A DNA stretch of 11,081 bases, taken from NCBI GenBank assembly GCA_947853365.1, contig CANTWQ010000098.1, forward strand, positions 1 to 11,081. The letters run 5' to 3'. The notes below the pieces were generated by a model. That model ran no database searches. It saw nothing but the letters and a program-made list of their open reading frames with translations, and was not told the origin of the DNA. Positions 1-5,173 of this stretch are shown here, piece by piece. This DNA comes from an uncultured Bacilli bacterium (GTDB lineage Bacteria > Bacillota_I > Bacilli_A > RF39 > UBA660). The position numbers and the translations under genes are program-made. How positions within the stretch are numbered: position 1 is the first letter of the stretch; each line of letters begins with the position of its first letter.

Positions 1-215
1 GTTTTTCCTGTTCCATGAGGTAACACAATGGCTCCTCTTAATTGTTGATCAGCTTTCTTGGTATCAAGATTCAAACGCATTGCAACTTCCACTGTTGCAT
101 CAAACTTGCTAACTGATGTTTCTTTTACTAGCTTAATTGCTTCTTCCTTGCTATATGCATTTGACGAATCAACTTTTGAAACAGCATCAAGATATTTCTT
201 TCCTCTTTTTTTCAT
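1..215 (-). CDS. rplA: Ribosomal protein L1 (N-terminal 71 codons, runs off the left edge)
   Basis: This is the N-terminal part of large-subunit ribosomal protein L1, which forms the mobile L1 stalk near the E site and in many bacteria represses its own operon by binding mRNA. Reading from ATG at 215, the protein begins [16 protein letters not shown] and continues with [26 protein letters not shown], then [13 protein letters not shown], which is the typical L1 start with the conserved G-x-(V/I)-LPHGTGK segment. The start is supported by a strong ribosome binding site, GAGGAGG at 220-226, four bases before ATG. The gene follows rplK by 81 bases, the usual order, and the gap holds a candidate L1-binding site. 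The rest of the gene lies outside the window, so the RNA-binding core cannot be checked. Confidence 0.96.
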   Translation of the reverse strand, partial: MKKRGKKYLDAVSKVDSSNAYSKEEAIKLVKETSVSKFDATVEVAMRLNLDTKKADQQLRGAIVLPHGTGK

Positions 216-228
216 ATTTCCTCCTCAC

Positions 229-279
229 GTGGTTTAGATTTCATTTACATGAAAGCGGACTAAATAAATCCTCCCACTA
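229..279 (-). promoter_or_regulatory. Candidate L1 autoregulatory site between rplK and rplA
   Basis: In mRNA sense the gap contains GTGGGAGG (270-277), then ATGAAAT (238-244) and AACCAC (229-234). GTGG and CCAC can pair and bracket the other elements. From memory, the L1-binding region of 23S rRNA has the same order: GUGGGAG, then GUGAAAU and ACCAC. This looks like the rRNA mimicry by which L1 represses its own messenger. A second site with the same ends lies upstream of rplK. The exact fold was not computed. Confidence 0.55.
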
Positions 280-296
280 GGTTTATTACCTTATTA

Positions 297-887
297 TTAT
301 TCTGCTTCTTTTTCTTTATTTTCTTCGTTAATTACTGGAACTTCTTGTTGTGCACTTGCTTGTTGTTCTGCTTCCATTTCAGCAAGTTCTTGCGCACGTT
401 CTTCCATTTCTTTTTCTACTTCCAAAGCCTCTTTGGCTTCTTCGGCCATTTCTTTATCATTGACACCTTCTACCGCAATCCCCATATTACGTGCCGTACC
501 TTCCACGATTTTCATTGCACTTTCAACATCATATGCATTCAAATCTGGTAATTTGATTTCGGCAATTTCACGAATTTGGTCTTGCGTCAACGTTGCAACG
601 ACTTCATGCGCACCTTTCACAGATCCTTTTTGAAGTTTTGCATATTTCTTCAATAAGTTCGGTGTAGGTGGAGTTTTGATAATAAAATCGAATGTTCTAT
701 CATCATAAACCGTAATCTTTGCAGGTAAAATTTCCCCCGCCTTATCCTTAGTTGCATCATTGTATTTTGTACAAAATTCTTGTAAGTTAATTCCTAAAGG
801 TCCCAACGCTGTTCCAACTGGTGGAGCAGGTGTTGCACGTCCTGCAGGAATCTGTAATGTCAATACTCTTGTAATTTCTTTTGCCAC
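297..887 (-). CDS. rplK: Ribosomal protein L11 with acidic C-terminal extension
   Basis: L11 sits at the base of the ribosomal stalk, in the GTPase-associated centre with 23S rRNA. The core (residues 1-141) is clear: LQIPAGRATPAPPVG with the paired prolines P22/P23 of the thiostrepton-site helix, then FCTKYND, KTPPTPNLLKK and the RNA-binding end IKLPDLNA...EGTARNMGI. GTG at 887 is chosen because GGAGGTG (894-900) lies five bases upstream; an earlier in-frame GTG at 896 is inside that ribosome binding site. The protein is 196 residues, whereas L11 is usually about 140. The extra 55 residues (142-196) are Glu/Lys-rich, with about 20 acidic positions, probably helical, and end in EENKEKEAE. The extension is in frame and ends at a clean TAA, so it is not an obvious frameshift. 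Its function is unknown. Confidence 0.96.
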   Translation of the reverse strand: MAKEITRVLTLQIPAGRATPAPPVGTALGPLGINLQEFCTKYNDATKDKAGEILPAKITVYDDRTFDFIIKTPPTPNLLKKYAKLQKGSVKGAHEVVATLTQDQIREIAEIKLPDLNAYDVESAMKIVEGTARNMGIAVEGVNDKEMAEEAKEALEVEKEMEERAQELAEMEAEQQASAQQEVPVINEENKEKEAE

Positions 888-916
888 GAAAAACACCTCC
901 TATAATTTTTGTTTTC

Positions 917-973
917 GTGAGTGGTTCTAATAGCAAGAGCCGCTTTTCTCATGCCCAAAATGCCTCCCACTAA
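917..973 (-). promoter_or_regulatory. Candidate L1-binding site in the rplK leader
   Basis: The rplK leader carries, in mRNA sense, TAGTGGGAGG (963-972), then a hairpin-forming stretch GCATGAG...CTCTTGC, then AACCACTCAC (917-926). TAGTGGGAGG and AACCAC are repeated in the rplK-rplA gap, which suggests both places are read by the same ligand, most simply ribosomal protein L1. GTGGG can pair with CTCAC. The site ends about 30 bases before the rplK start, where repressor binding could affect translation initiation. Confidence 0.55.
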
Positions 974-975
974 AT

Positions 976-994
976 CTATATTAAAACAATATAG
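976..994 (-). other. 5'-terminal hairpin of the rplK transcript
   Basis: CTATATT and AATATAG form a perfect 7-bp stem around a five-base loop. The predicted transcription start (about 995-997) lies just outside it, so the messenger would begin with this hairpin and lead straight into the L1-like site. No T-run follows, so it is not a terminator. It could protect the 5' end or help fold the leader. Confidence 0.5.
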
Positions 995-1001
995 CCTCTA
1001 A

Positions 1002-1030
1002 ATAATAACACAAGCATAACGAAAAATCAA
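1002..1030 (-). promoter_or_regulatory. rplK-rplA promoter
   Basis: A vegetative-type promoter reads TTGATT (1025-1030), a 17-base spacer, then TATTAT (1002-1007) preceded by TGT, an extended -10. It starts in the 14 bases after the nusG stop, so rplK-rplA can be transcribed separately from secE-nusG. Predicted start of transcription is about 995-997, giving a leader near 110 bases. Confidence 0.7.
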
Positions 1031-1043
1031 TCTTTTTCAGAAT

Positions 1044-1580
1044 TTATGCGAGCTCAATCTGTGAAATTTCTACTTCTACCGATGTCTCTTGCCCAAACAA
1101 GTCAACCAGCAAGTTGATTTTTTGATTTGGTAAGTCAAGACTTTCAATGGTACCAAACATACCTGTAAATGGTCCCGCAATGATCTTAACCTTAGCACCT
1201 TCTTTTAATTCTTGGTCAACATCAATACGACTAATACCCATATTTGCTAACACCTTATCCACTTCATAAGGCTGTAGTGGTGTCGGTTTCGCACCCTTTC
1301 CAGAAGAACCAATAAATCCTGTAACCCCTGGCGTATTACGAACAACATACCAAGCTTCATCGCTCATCACCATCTCGACAAGAATATAACCTGGAAACAT
1401 TTTCTTAACCTTTTCCTTCGCAACACCGTCTTTGACTTCGACTTCTTTTTGTTCCGGAACAATGACACGAAAAATATAATCTTTCATGTCCATACTTTCG
1501 GCACGCATTTCCAATTTTTCTTTCACCTTATTCTCGTGTCCAGAATAAGTATTTACCACATACCATTGTTTTTCCATCAT
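1044..1580 (-). CDS. nusG: Transcription termination/antitermination factor NusG
   Basis: NusG binds RNA polymerase, modulates pausing and elongation, and links transcription to translation or Rho. The 178-residue product has the two usual parts: an N-terminal NGN domain (about 1-115) starting KQWYVVNTYSGHENKVK, with MFPGYILVEM and the segment WYVVRNTPGVTGFIG, and a C-terminal KOW domain (about 124-176) containing VKIIAGPFTGMFGTI and a closing EISQIEL. Length is normal for the family. The secE stop TAA directly abuts ATG ATG, so either Met codon (1580 or 1577) could be used; no strong ribosome binding site is visible, which suggests translational coupling to secE. The secE-nusG pair is the standard bacterial arrangement. 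It reads from the secE promoter at 2001-2029. Confidence 0.97.
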   Translation of the reverse strand: MMEKQWYVVNTYSGHENKVKEKLEMRAESMDMKDYIFRVIVPEQKEVEVKDGVAKEKVKKMFPGYILVEMVMSDEAWYVVRNTPGVTGFIGSSGKGAKPTPLQPYEVDKVLANMGISRIDVDQELKEGAKVKIIAGPFTGMFGTIESLDLPNQKINLLVDLFGQETSVEVEISQIELA

Positions 1581-1937
1581 TTACACCCACGCCTTTATTG
1601 CTGCTAAAATAATTTCAATTAAGTAGAAGAATAAAGAAAAGAAAACCACAAATACAATCGTCGCAATCGAATACTTGATCATATTTTTCTTTGATGGCCA
1701 AGTCACTTTTTTCAATTCTTTTCTGACTTCATGAAAGAAGTTCTTAATCCGTTTAAAAAATCCTGGCTTTGATGTCGTCTCTTTCACTTTTTTAGATTTC
1801 CCATCTTTTTTAGAAGAAGCTTCCTTTGTTTTCTTCTCTACCTTCTCTGATGCAACCTTTTGTGCTAATGTTTTCTCACTTTTGACTGCCTTTTTCAAAG
1901 AAGCATTTTTATTTTGTTTTTTCTTGGCGGTAGCCAT
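1581..1937 (-). CDS. secE: Preprotein translocase subunit SecE with lysine-rich N-terminal extension
   Basis: SecE clamps SecY in the membrane and is essential for Sec-dependent export. The family signature is at residues 60-82, ending EVRKELKKVTWPS, followed by one membrane span at about 87-112 and a short tail ending KAWV. The protein is 118 residues, against roughly 60 for single-span SecE of most Gram-positives. The extra 55-60 residues at the N-terminus are rich in Lys, Ser, Ala and Glu, low in complexity and probably disordered and cytoplasmic. ATG at 1937 is preferred because AGGTG lies six bases upstream; an in-frame GTG at 1946 overlaps that site and would add three residues. The gene is followed without a gap by nusG. 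No rpmG (L33) gene, the common upstream neighbour, is present. Confidence 0.95.
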   Translation of the reverse strand: MATAKKKQNKNASLKKAVKSEKTLAQKVASEKVEKKTKEASSKKDGKSKKVKETTSKPGFFKRIKNFFHEVRKELKKVTWPSKKNMIKYSIATIVFVVFFSLFFYLIEIILAAIKAWV

Positions 1938-1978
1938 ACCATTCACCTGACTTTCTTATCATTTTTTATCAAAATAAA

Positions 1979-1994
1979 AACACTGTTTCGTGTT
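1979..1994 (-). other. Small 5' hairpin of the secE transcript
   Basis: AACAC and GTGTT form a 5-bp stem around a six-base loop right at the predicted transcription start, followed by TTTATTTT. It resembles a very weak terminator, but the stem is short and it lies at the promoter's start point, so a 5'-end hairpin is more likely. Confidence 0.3.
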
Positions 1995-2000
1995 ACCTAT

Positions 2001-2029
2001 AAAATAGCACAAAACAGCACCAAAGTCAA
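2001..2029 (-). promoter_or_regulatory. secE-nusG promoter
   Basis: TTGACT (2024-2029), a 17-base spacer and TATTTT (2001-2006) preceded by TGC form a good extended -10 promoter in the gap before secE. Predicted start is about 1994-1995, giving a leader of roughly 58 bases to the secE ATG. Confidence 0.7.
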
Positions 2030-2037
2030 CGAAAAAA

Positions 2038-2739
2038 CTAAGAAACCAATAAAACAGCCAAAAGAACCATAGCTAAAATAACAGATCCAAACAAGAAGAA
2101 AAGAAAAATACTCTGCGCAAAAGCCGAACGGTTTCCGTTAGCTGAAACAATTTCCTCTGGCGTTGGAGCAGACATAGCCTCGACATCTAGAGAATGTGGA
2201 CCTTGTTTTACATATTGCAAAGAACGTCCATTCGTCGAAGCCTCTCCCGTCGCTTCCTGAGACATTTTCATCTGTTGCTTTTGATCGATAAAATCGCTAT
2301 AAAAAGAATATTGCTTCTGTAATAAAACCATCTCATAATAGGGAATATCTTCCGTTGGAAGCAAATACCGAATTGCATCAAAATTTTGTTCTAACACCTG
2401 TTTGGAAAATAAGCCATGGTCTATCCCATATCCAACATATAGTCCTAATGCAAGCACTGTTAAAAATTCAATCGTACTTTCCTTTTCTCTAGGACGATCA
2501 TATTTATCGACAGCATGGCAATCCAAATAAATGACTTGCGTAGGGTTGGTTGCATCCACCATAACTCTAGATAAAATGCGCGATAGAAAAGCTCCATTGG
2601 CAATATTGAAATAAGAAGGAGCCATAAAGCGTTGATAAAGACTACGGGCTTCTCGGTCCATTCCATAAAGAAGAGATTGCATCTCTTCTTGCGTTCTGCC
2701 ACTCGTTAAATACTCTACCACCGAAATTTGATGATTCAC
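2038..2739 (-). CDS. Unrecognised protein with a single C-terminal membrane segment
   Basis: I do not recognise this 233-residue protein. Residues 1-140 look like a soluble, largely helical domain, with the segment VIYLDCHAVDKYDRP (69-83) and a moderately hydrophobic helix at about 88-105 (TIEFLTVLALGLYVGYG). Residues 155-205 are polar and probably flexible. Residues 208-232 are one strongly hydrophobic segment ending at the C-terminus, as in tail-anchored proteins, so most of the protein is probably cytoplasmic. The proposed start is GTG at 2739 with a weak AAGGCGAG upstream; this start is uncertain. It lies 29 bases after the SigH-like gene and has its own promoter overlapping that gene's end. 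The position behind a sigma factor allows an anti-sigma role, but there is no zinc-finger HxxxCxxC motif. That role is speculation. Confidence 0.75.
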   Translation of the reverse strand: MNHQISVVEYLTSGRTQEEMQSLLYGMDREARSLYQRFMAPSYFNIANGAFLSRILSRVMVDATNPTQVIYLDCHAVDKYDRPREKESTIEFLTVLALGLYVGYGIDHGLFSKQVLEQNFDAIRYLLPTEDIPYYEMVLLQKQYSFYSDFIDQKQQMKMSQEATGEASTNGRSLQYVKQGPHSLDVEAMSAPTPEEIVSANGNRSAFAQSIFLFFLFGSVILAMVLLAVLLVS

Positions 2740-2768
2740 GATCGCATCACTCGCCTTCGATTCTACTT

Positions 2769-3347
2769 TTAGTATAACATGATTCCATTATTTTGCAAGA
2801 ACCGAAGTAACTTTTTCTTGTTTGTGTAAACAATATTTTCGACATTCCTTAACGAAAGATCTAGTAAAATGGCAATTTCACGATTCTGAAATCCATTCAT
2901 TTTTAATTCGAACACAGGACAAGCATTTCCTTTCAAAGACCATTGAAAAGAACGTAGTGATTGATAAAAATCAGCCCACAACAACGTATTTTCAGGCGAA
3001 ACAGTATCCGCCACTTCGTATTCCACCGCATCGTAGGAATAAGTATATTCCAAAGAACGAGCCGAACGGGTATAACTACAAAGTGCATGATAAATCACAT
3101 TAGATAGAAAAGTGTAAAAAATACTCCCCTGATTATCGTCATACATCTCTATTGCCCGATAAAAAGCAATCGATGCTTCCTGAAACAAATCGTCATAATC
3201 ATATCCTAATTTTTTTCCATAAGGCAAAAATAAACTTGCTTGTTTACCTAAAAAAGGTAAATATTTTTGATACAACAAAGATAACATTTCTTCATCCGTC
3301 TTCGCTAACATCAACAGTTCATAATCATTGCTTTTGGTTTTGCTCAT
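2769..3347 (-). CDS. SigH-like RNA polymerase sigma factor
   Basis: This 192-residue protein is a small sigma-70 family factor that would direct RNA polymerase to alternative promoters. Region 2 (about 22-97) contains YDYDDLFQEASIAFYRAIEMYD, the core-binding helix, and FLSNVIYHALCSYTRSAR where the -10 element is read. Region 4 (about 125-188) has the helix-turn-helix NREIAILLDLSLRNVENIVYTNKKKL, which matches the SigH pattern of EIA...L...SV(D/E)N...R.K.KL. In Bacillus subtilis sigH sits in the same place, after rlmB (with yacP between) and before rpmG-secE, so orthology to sigH is likely. It is somewhat shorter than SigH (about 218 residues) and its region 2.4 is divergent. ATG at 3347 has an ideal GGAGG five bases upstream, inside the end of rlmB. 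In relatives SigH controls early sporulation or competence; what it does here cannot be told. Confidence 0.85.
   Translation of the reverse strand: MSKTKSNDYELLMLAKTDEEMLSLLYQKYLPFLGKQASLFLPYGKKLGYDYDDLFQEASIAFYRAIEMYDDNQGSIFYTFLSNVIYHALCSYTRSARSLEYTYSYDAVEYEVADTVSPENTLLWADFYQSLRSFQWSLKGNACPVFELKMNGFQNREIAILLDLSLRNVENIVYTNKKKLLRFLQNNGIMLY
2771..2798 (-). promoter_or_regulatory. Promoter for the unrecognised membrane protein gene
   Basis: TTGCAA (2793-2798), a 16-base spacer and TATACT (2771-2776) preceded by TGT form an extended -10 promoter within the last codons of the SigH-like gene. Predicted start is about 2764, roughly 25 bases before the GTG start. It would allow this gene to be expressed without the sigma factor. 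Confidence 0.6.
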
Positions 3348-4050
3348 AAATCCTCCTTTGTCTTAATACTTCATAAATCATAATTCCTGCCGAGACGGAG
3401 GCATTGAGACTATTGACCTTACCATACATTGGAATATGGGCTAGAAAATCACAAGATTCTTGGACCAAGCGACTCATACCACTGCCTTCATTGCCAATGA
3501 CAATCGCAACTTTTCCACAATAATCGATTGTCTGATAATCTTGACTATTCGCTGATAGTGTCGTCCCCACAATCCAATAACCATGTTCTTTTAATGCTTG
3601 GATCGTATCACGCAAATTTACAACCTGACAAATCGGCACTTCTAAAGTGGTTCCAACACTTGTTTTAACCACCGTAGCATTGATTGAGGCACTACGGTCC
3701 TTCGGCAAAACAACGCCATCAACTCCCGCAGCTTCCGCAGTTCGAATGATTGCTCCTAAATTATGGGGATCTTCGATATGATCCAAAAGAAGTAAAAAAG
3801 AATTCTCTTCTTGCCAAAAATGGGAAAGTGGTACATATCGATAATCCTCAACTTCCAAAACGATTCCTTGGTGAAGACCATTTGCCATACCATCCAACTG
3901 TTTCTTATCACAAAAAGTTACCGGCAAAGACACTTGATGAAGCAAACGATTTAAAGTCTCATCTCGAAAGCCCTCTTGCACATAAACCTTTCGAACCTTT
4001 TGCGGTTGTTGCAAATAAGCCGTAGCAACATTTCGCCCATATACGATCAT
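3325..4050 (-). CDS. rlmB: 23S rRNA 2'-O-methyltransferase, RlmB/TrmH-type SPOUT family
   Basis: The product is a 241-residue SPOUT-class RNA methyltransferase. RlmB of E. coli methylates the ribose of G2251 in the peptidyl-transferase P loop using S-adenosylmethionine. An N-terminal substrate-binding domain (about 1-75, start MIVYGRNVAT) precedes the trefoil-knot catalytic domain. Its three motifs are visible: motif 1 with the Asn-Arg pair in DHIEDPHNLGAIIRTAEAAG (90-109), motif 2 VIGNEGSGM (184-192) and motif 3 IPMYGKVNSLNASVSAGIMI (206-225). ATG at 4050 is chosen because GGAGGG lies six bases upstream and ATGA overlaps the mrnC stop; an in-frame ATG at 4071 lacks such a site. The 3' end overlaps the SigH-like gene by 23 bases (26 with the stop and start codons counted from the TGA at 3325 to 3347 is 23 in total). 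A related target nucleotide cannot be excluded. Confidence 0.93.
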   Translation of the reverse strand: MIVYGRNVATAYLQQPQKVRKVYVQEGFRDETLNRLLHQVSLPVTFCDKKQLDGMANGLHQGIVLEVEDYRYVPLSHFWQEENSFLLLLDHIEDPHNLGAIIRTAEAAGVDGVVLPKDRSASINATVVKTSVGTTLEVPICQVVNLRDTIQALKEHGYWIVGTTLSANSQDYQTIDYCGKVAIVIGNEGSGMSRLVQESCDFLAHIPMYGKVNSLNASVSAGIMIYEVLRQRRIYEQNQKQ

Positions 4051-4427
4051 AAATTTCCCTCCAATATCCATTGCATGAGTTCCTGAATACGTGTTTCTCG
4101 ATGTAAATAACGTAAATATCCAATCAAAGCCTCCAAGGCAGTCGCATGCTTATAAGTTAGAATATCACAATTTTTAGGGTGTCGTCCACTCCTATAGTTA
4201 CGACTACGTAAAATAACATCCATTTCCTCATCGGAGAACACACCGCGTTCCAATAATTTACTTAAAAAATAAGCTTGTCCTTTGGCACTCACATAAGTTA
4301 AAGAAGCCGTTTGTAAATCATGAACATTACAAATGCCCTTTGAAATCAAAAAAGACCGAACATAATTTTCATACACACTATCGCCCAAATACGCGAGCAC
4401 CAAAACATTGATCTGTTTTACATCCAT
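4047..4427 (-). CDS. mrnC: Mini-ribonuclease III
   Basis: Mini-III is a dimeric RNase III-like enzyme with a catalytic domain but no double-stranded RNA-binding domain; in Bacillus it matures both ends of 23S rRNA. The 126-residue protein begins MDVKQINVLVLAYLGDSVYE, with the catalytic Asp at position 16, and carries the second acidic site in TALEALIGYL (E99). Segments YVSAKGQA and RSRNYRSGRHPKN are also typical. Length fits the family (about 130-145 residues). ATG at 4427 is preferred, with GGTGGG eight bases upstream; an in-frame GTG at 4436 overlaps that site. The stop overlaps the rlmB start as ATGA, indicating coupled translation. A terminator stands only 17 bases upstream of the start, so expression must come from readthrough or an internal promoter I could not identify. 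Confidence 0.95.
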   Translation of the reverse strand: MDVKQINVLVLAYLGDSVYENYVRSFLISKGICNVHDLQTASLTYVSAKGQAYFLSKLLERGVFSDEEMDVILRSRNYRSGRHPKNCDILTYKHATALEALIGYLRYLHRETRIQELMQWILEGNL

Positions 4428-4444
4428 ATTTATCACCCACCACG

Positions 4445-4463
4445 AAAAAAGAGGGAGCCCCTC
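4445..4463 (-). terminator. Intrinsic terminator or attenuator between the metallopeptidase gene and mrnC
   Basis: GAGGG and CCCTC pair around a three-base loop and are followed by six T residues in mRNA sense. The hairpin begins immediately after the TAG stop of the upstream gene, and its T-run ends 17 bases before the mrnC ATG. Confidence 0.75.
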
Positions 4464-5165
4464 CTAACGGTTATCATCACGACCAATCAAAATCAATACC
4501 AGTCGTAACAATTCCAATAACGTTGTTGCCAAAGAAGCAACATAAGTAAATGCCGCAGCATTTAACATTTTTTTACTATCTTCCATTTCTGAAGTATTTA
4601 AAATTCCGAGTTTTTTTAATTCTTTTTCCGCACGATTACTCGCATCAAATTCCACCGGTAATGTAACTAGTTGAAAAAGAAGAATCACACACTCGAGAGC
4701 AACACCGATCCATGCAACTTCATAAAAAGAAAATAAAAAGCCAATAAGAATCGCAAAATATCCCAATTTAGAAGACAAATTAACAAACGGAACCAAAAAA
4801 CTACGAAAACGCATATAACGATAGCCATCTCTATCTTGAATGGCATGCCCACATTCATGAGCAGCAACGCTGTTTGAGGCAACGGTCGTTCCATGAAAAA
4901 TATCATGTGAAAGGCGAACTACTTTTCGACTTGGATCATAATGATCCGATAAGATTCCATCGACTTCTGTCACATAAACATCGGTTAAACCATTGGCATC
5001 TAAAATTTTTCGAGCCACTTCAACTCCCGATAATTTCGTTTTTGTTTCCACCTTTTTATACTTACGAAAAGCATTACTGACTCGTGCCTGAGCAAATAAT
5101 GTAATAACGATTGCAAGTAACATGAACCCCCATCCGATAAGATCATAACTATAAATAACTGGCAT
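4464..5165 (-). CDS. Membrane zinc metallopeptidase, YugP-like
   Basis: This is a predicted integral-membrane zinc peptidase of the YugP type (Zn_peptidase_2). The zinc-binding HExxH motif is HECGH at 103-107, in the context VAAHECGHAIQDRDGY. A later Glu in LPVEFDASNRAEKEL (E172) is the likely third ligand. Membrane segments are visible at about 8-25, 133-148, 150-170 and 204-228. Residues 30-100 carry KLSGVEVARKILDANGLTDVYV, typical of the family's pre-protease part. Length (233) is normal. ATG at 5165 follows a strong GGAGGG that overlaps the cysS stop, so the gene is translated closely behind cysS. In Bacillus subtilis yugP is elsewhere, and this insertion between cysS and mrnC is a local feature. 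The substrate is unknown. Confidence 0.9.
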   Translation of the reverse strand: MPVIYSYDLIGWGFMLLAIVITLFAQARVSNAFRKYKKVETKTKLSGVEVARKILDANGLTDVYVTEVDGILSDHYDPSRKVVRLSHDIFHGTTVASNSVAAHECGHAIQDRDGYRYMRFRSFLVPFVNLSSKLGYFAILIGFLFSFYEVAWIGVALECVILLFQLVTLPVEFDASNRAEKELKKLGILNTSEMEDSKKMLNAAAFTYVASLATTLLELLRLVLILIGRDDNR

Positions 5166-5173
5166 ATTCCCTC

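Noticed and set aside
1021..1038. GAAAAA/TTTTTC hairpin after nusG as a terminator
   Set aside because: The stem has only A-T pairs apart from one G-C, has no T-run after it, and overlaps the -35 of the rplK promoter.
1950..2037. A small rpmG (L33) gene before secE
   Set aside because: The gap is under 90 bases and holds a promoter; no L33-like reading frame is present.
2460..2702. An 80-codon minus-strand frame inside the unrecognised membrane protein gene
   Set aside because: It is an alternative frame of a longer gene with its own promoter, and its translation shows no recognisable features.
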